The translations under genes were made by a program, and so were the position numbers. Below the pieces are notes generated by a model. That model did not search any database, was not told where the DNA came from, and was given only the letters and a program-made list of their open reading frames with translations. Below, one piece after another: positions 6,519 to 6,620 of a stretch of DNA of 6,620 bases; position 1 is the stretch's first letter, and the number at the start of each line of letters is the position of its first letter. This DNA is from Caldisericota bacterium (GTDB taxonomy: Bacteria > CG03 > B21-G15). The DNA lies in NCBI GenBank assembly GCA_003650255.1, contig QMOP01000074.1:1-6620 (forward strand), read 5' to 3'.

Positions 6519-6528
6519 GTGGACTTCT
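6515..6528. promoter_or_regulatory. Palindrome overlapping the -35 of the MerR-type gene, candidate operator
   Basis: AGAAGT and ACTTCT form a perfect 6-bp inverted repeat around a central GG. It overlaps the proposed -35 element. Dimeric MerR-family proteins bind inverted repeats, though classically between -35 and -10, so autoregulation is a hypothesis. Confidence 0.35.
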
Positions 6529-6543
6529 TACTTTCTACTTTCG
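6523..6543. repeat. Three-unit heptamer repeat (ACTTTCT-like)
   Basis: ACTTCTT, ACTTTCT and ACTTTCG follow one another in 7-bp phase. The first unit shares its first six bases with the right arm of the palindrome at 6515-6528. The unit differs from the GAATGGC array nearby, but the period is the same. Confidence 0.5.
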
Positions 6544-6620
6544 AAAAATAAAAACCAATTAAGTTCAAAAAAATATCCATTTTTAATTACTTTAAAAGTT
6601 TTTTAATAATTTTTAAAAAC

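Noticed and set aside
5746..6543. CRISPR array
   Set aside because: The repeats are 7 bp and directly adjacent, with no spacers and no cas genes.
6416..6580. N-terminal extension of the MerR-type protein to 136 aa
   Set aside because: The added residues are translated heptamer array (YTIHHSQFAIRHLPF), and a strong SD sits immediately before the inner ATG.

Overview
This is an AT-rich bacterial window. SD sequences, ATGA gene overlaps and Sec-type signal peptides are all visible. I cannot place it taxonomically from sequence alone. The long secreted beta-rich proteins, the FN3 units with conserved 'APGDD' and 'TYYFRIWTRDE' stretches, the C-terminal 'YDFG..' domain and the dispersed heptamer repeats recall genomes of uncultured lineages such as Omnitrophota or Elusimicrobiota. 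That is recollection, not a search result.

Left and centre (1-5796, minus strand): three secreted-protein genes are packed head to tail. In transcription order they are an 861-aa tail-fibre-like protein (3211-5796), a 1041-aa protein with a beta-helix-like N-terminus, seven propeller-like repeats, two FN3 domains and an Ig-like C-terminus (83-3208), and the first 28 codons of a third exported or membrane protein that runs off the left edge (1-86). The gaps are 2 nt and a 4-nt ATGA overlap, so this looks like one operon making envelope or extracellular proteins.

Right (5835-6415): a divergent sigma70-type promoter drives two tiny membrane-protein genes on the plus strand (5872-6069 and 6066-6167, ATGA overlap). 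They converge with a minus-strand gene for an 81-aa MerR-type DNA-binding protein (6170-6415), with only 2 bp between the stop codons.

The most interesting layer is a set of 7-bp tandem repeats. One lies inside the signal-peptide codons of the 861-aa gene (5746-5775), where gain or loss of one unit would bring in a nearby stop in either wrong frame. One two-unit copy sits in the divergent intergenic region (5818-5832). A nine-unit degenerate array (6431-6493) ends 3 nt from the SD of the MerR-type gene, and a further three units lie upstream (6523-6543). The last 77 bases (6544-6620) are very AT-rich and I see no supported feature there.
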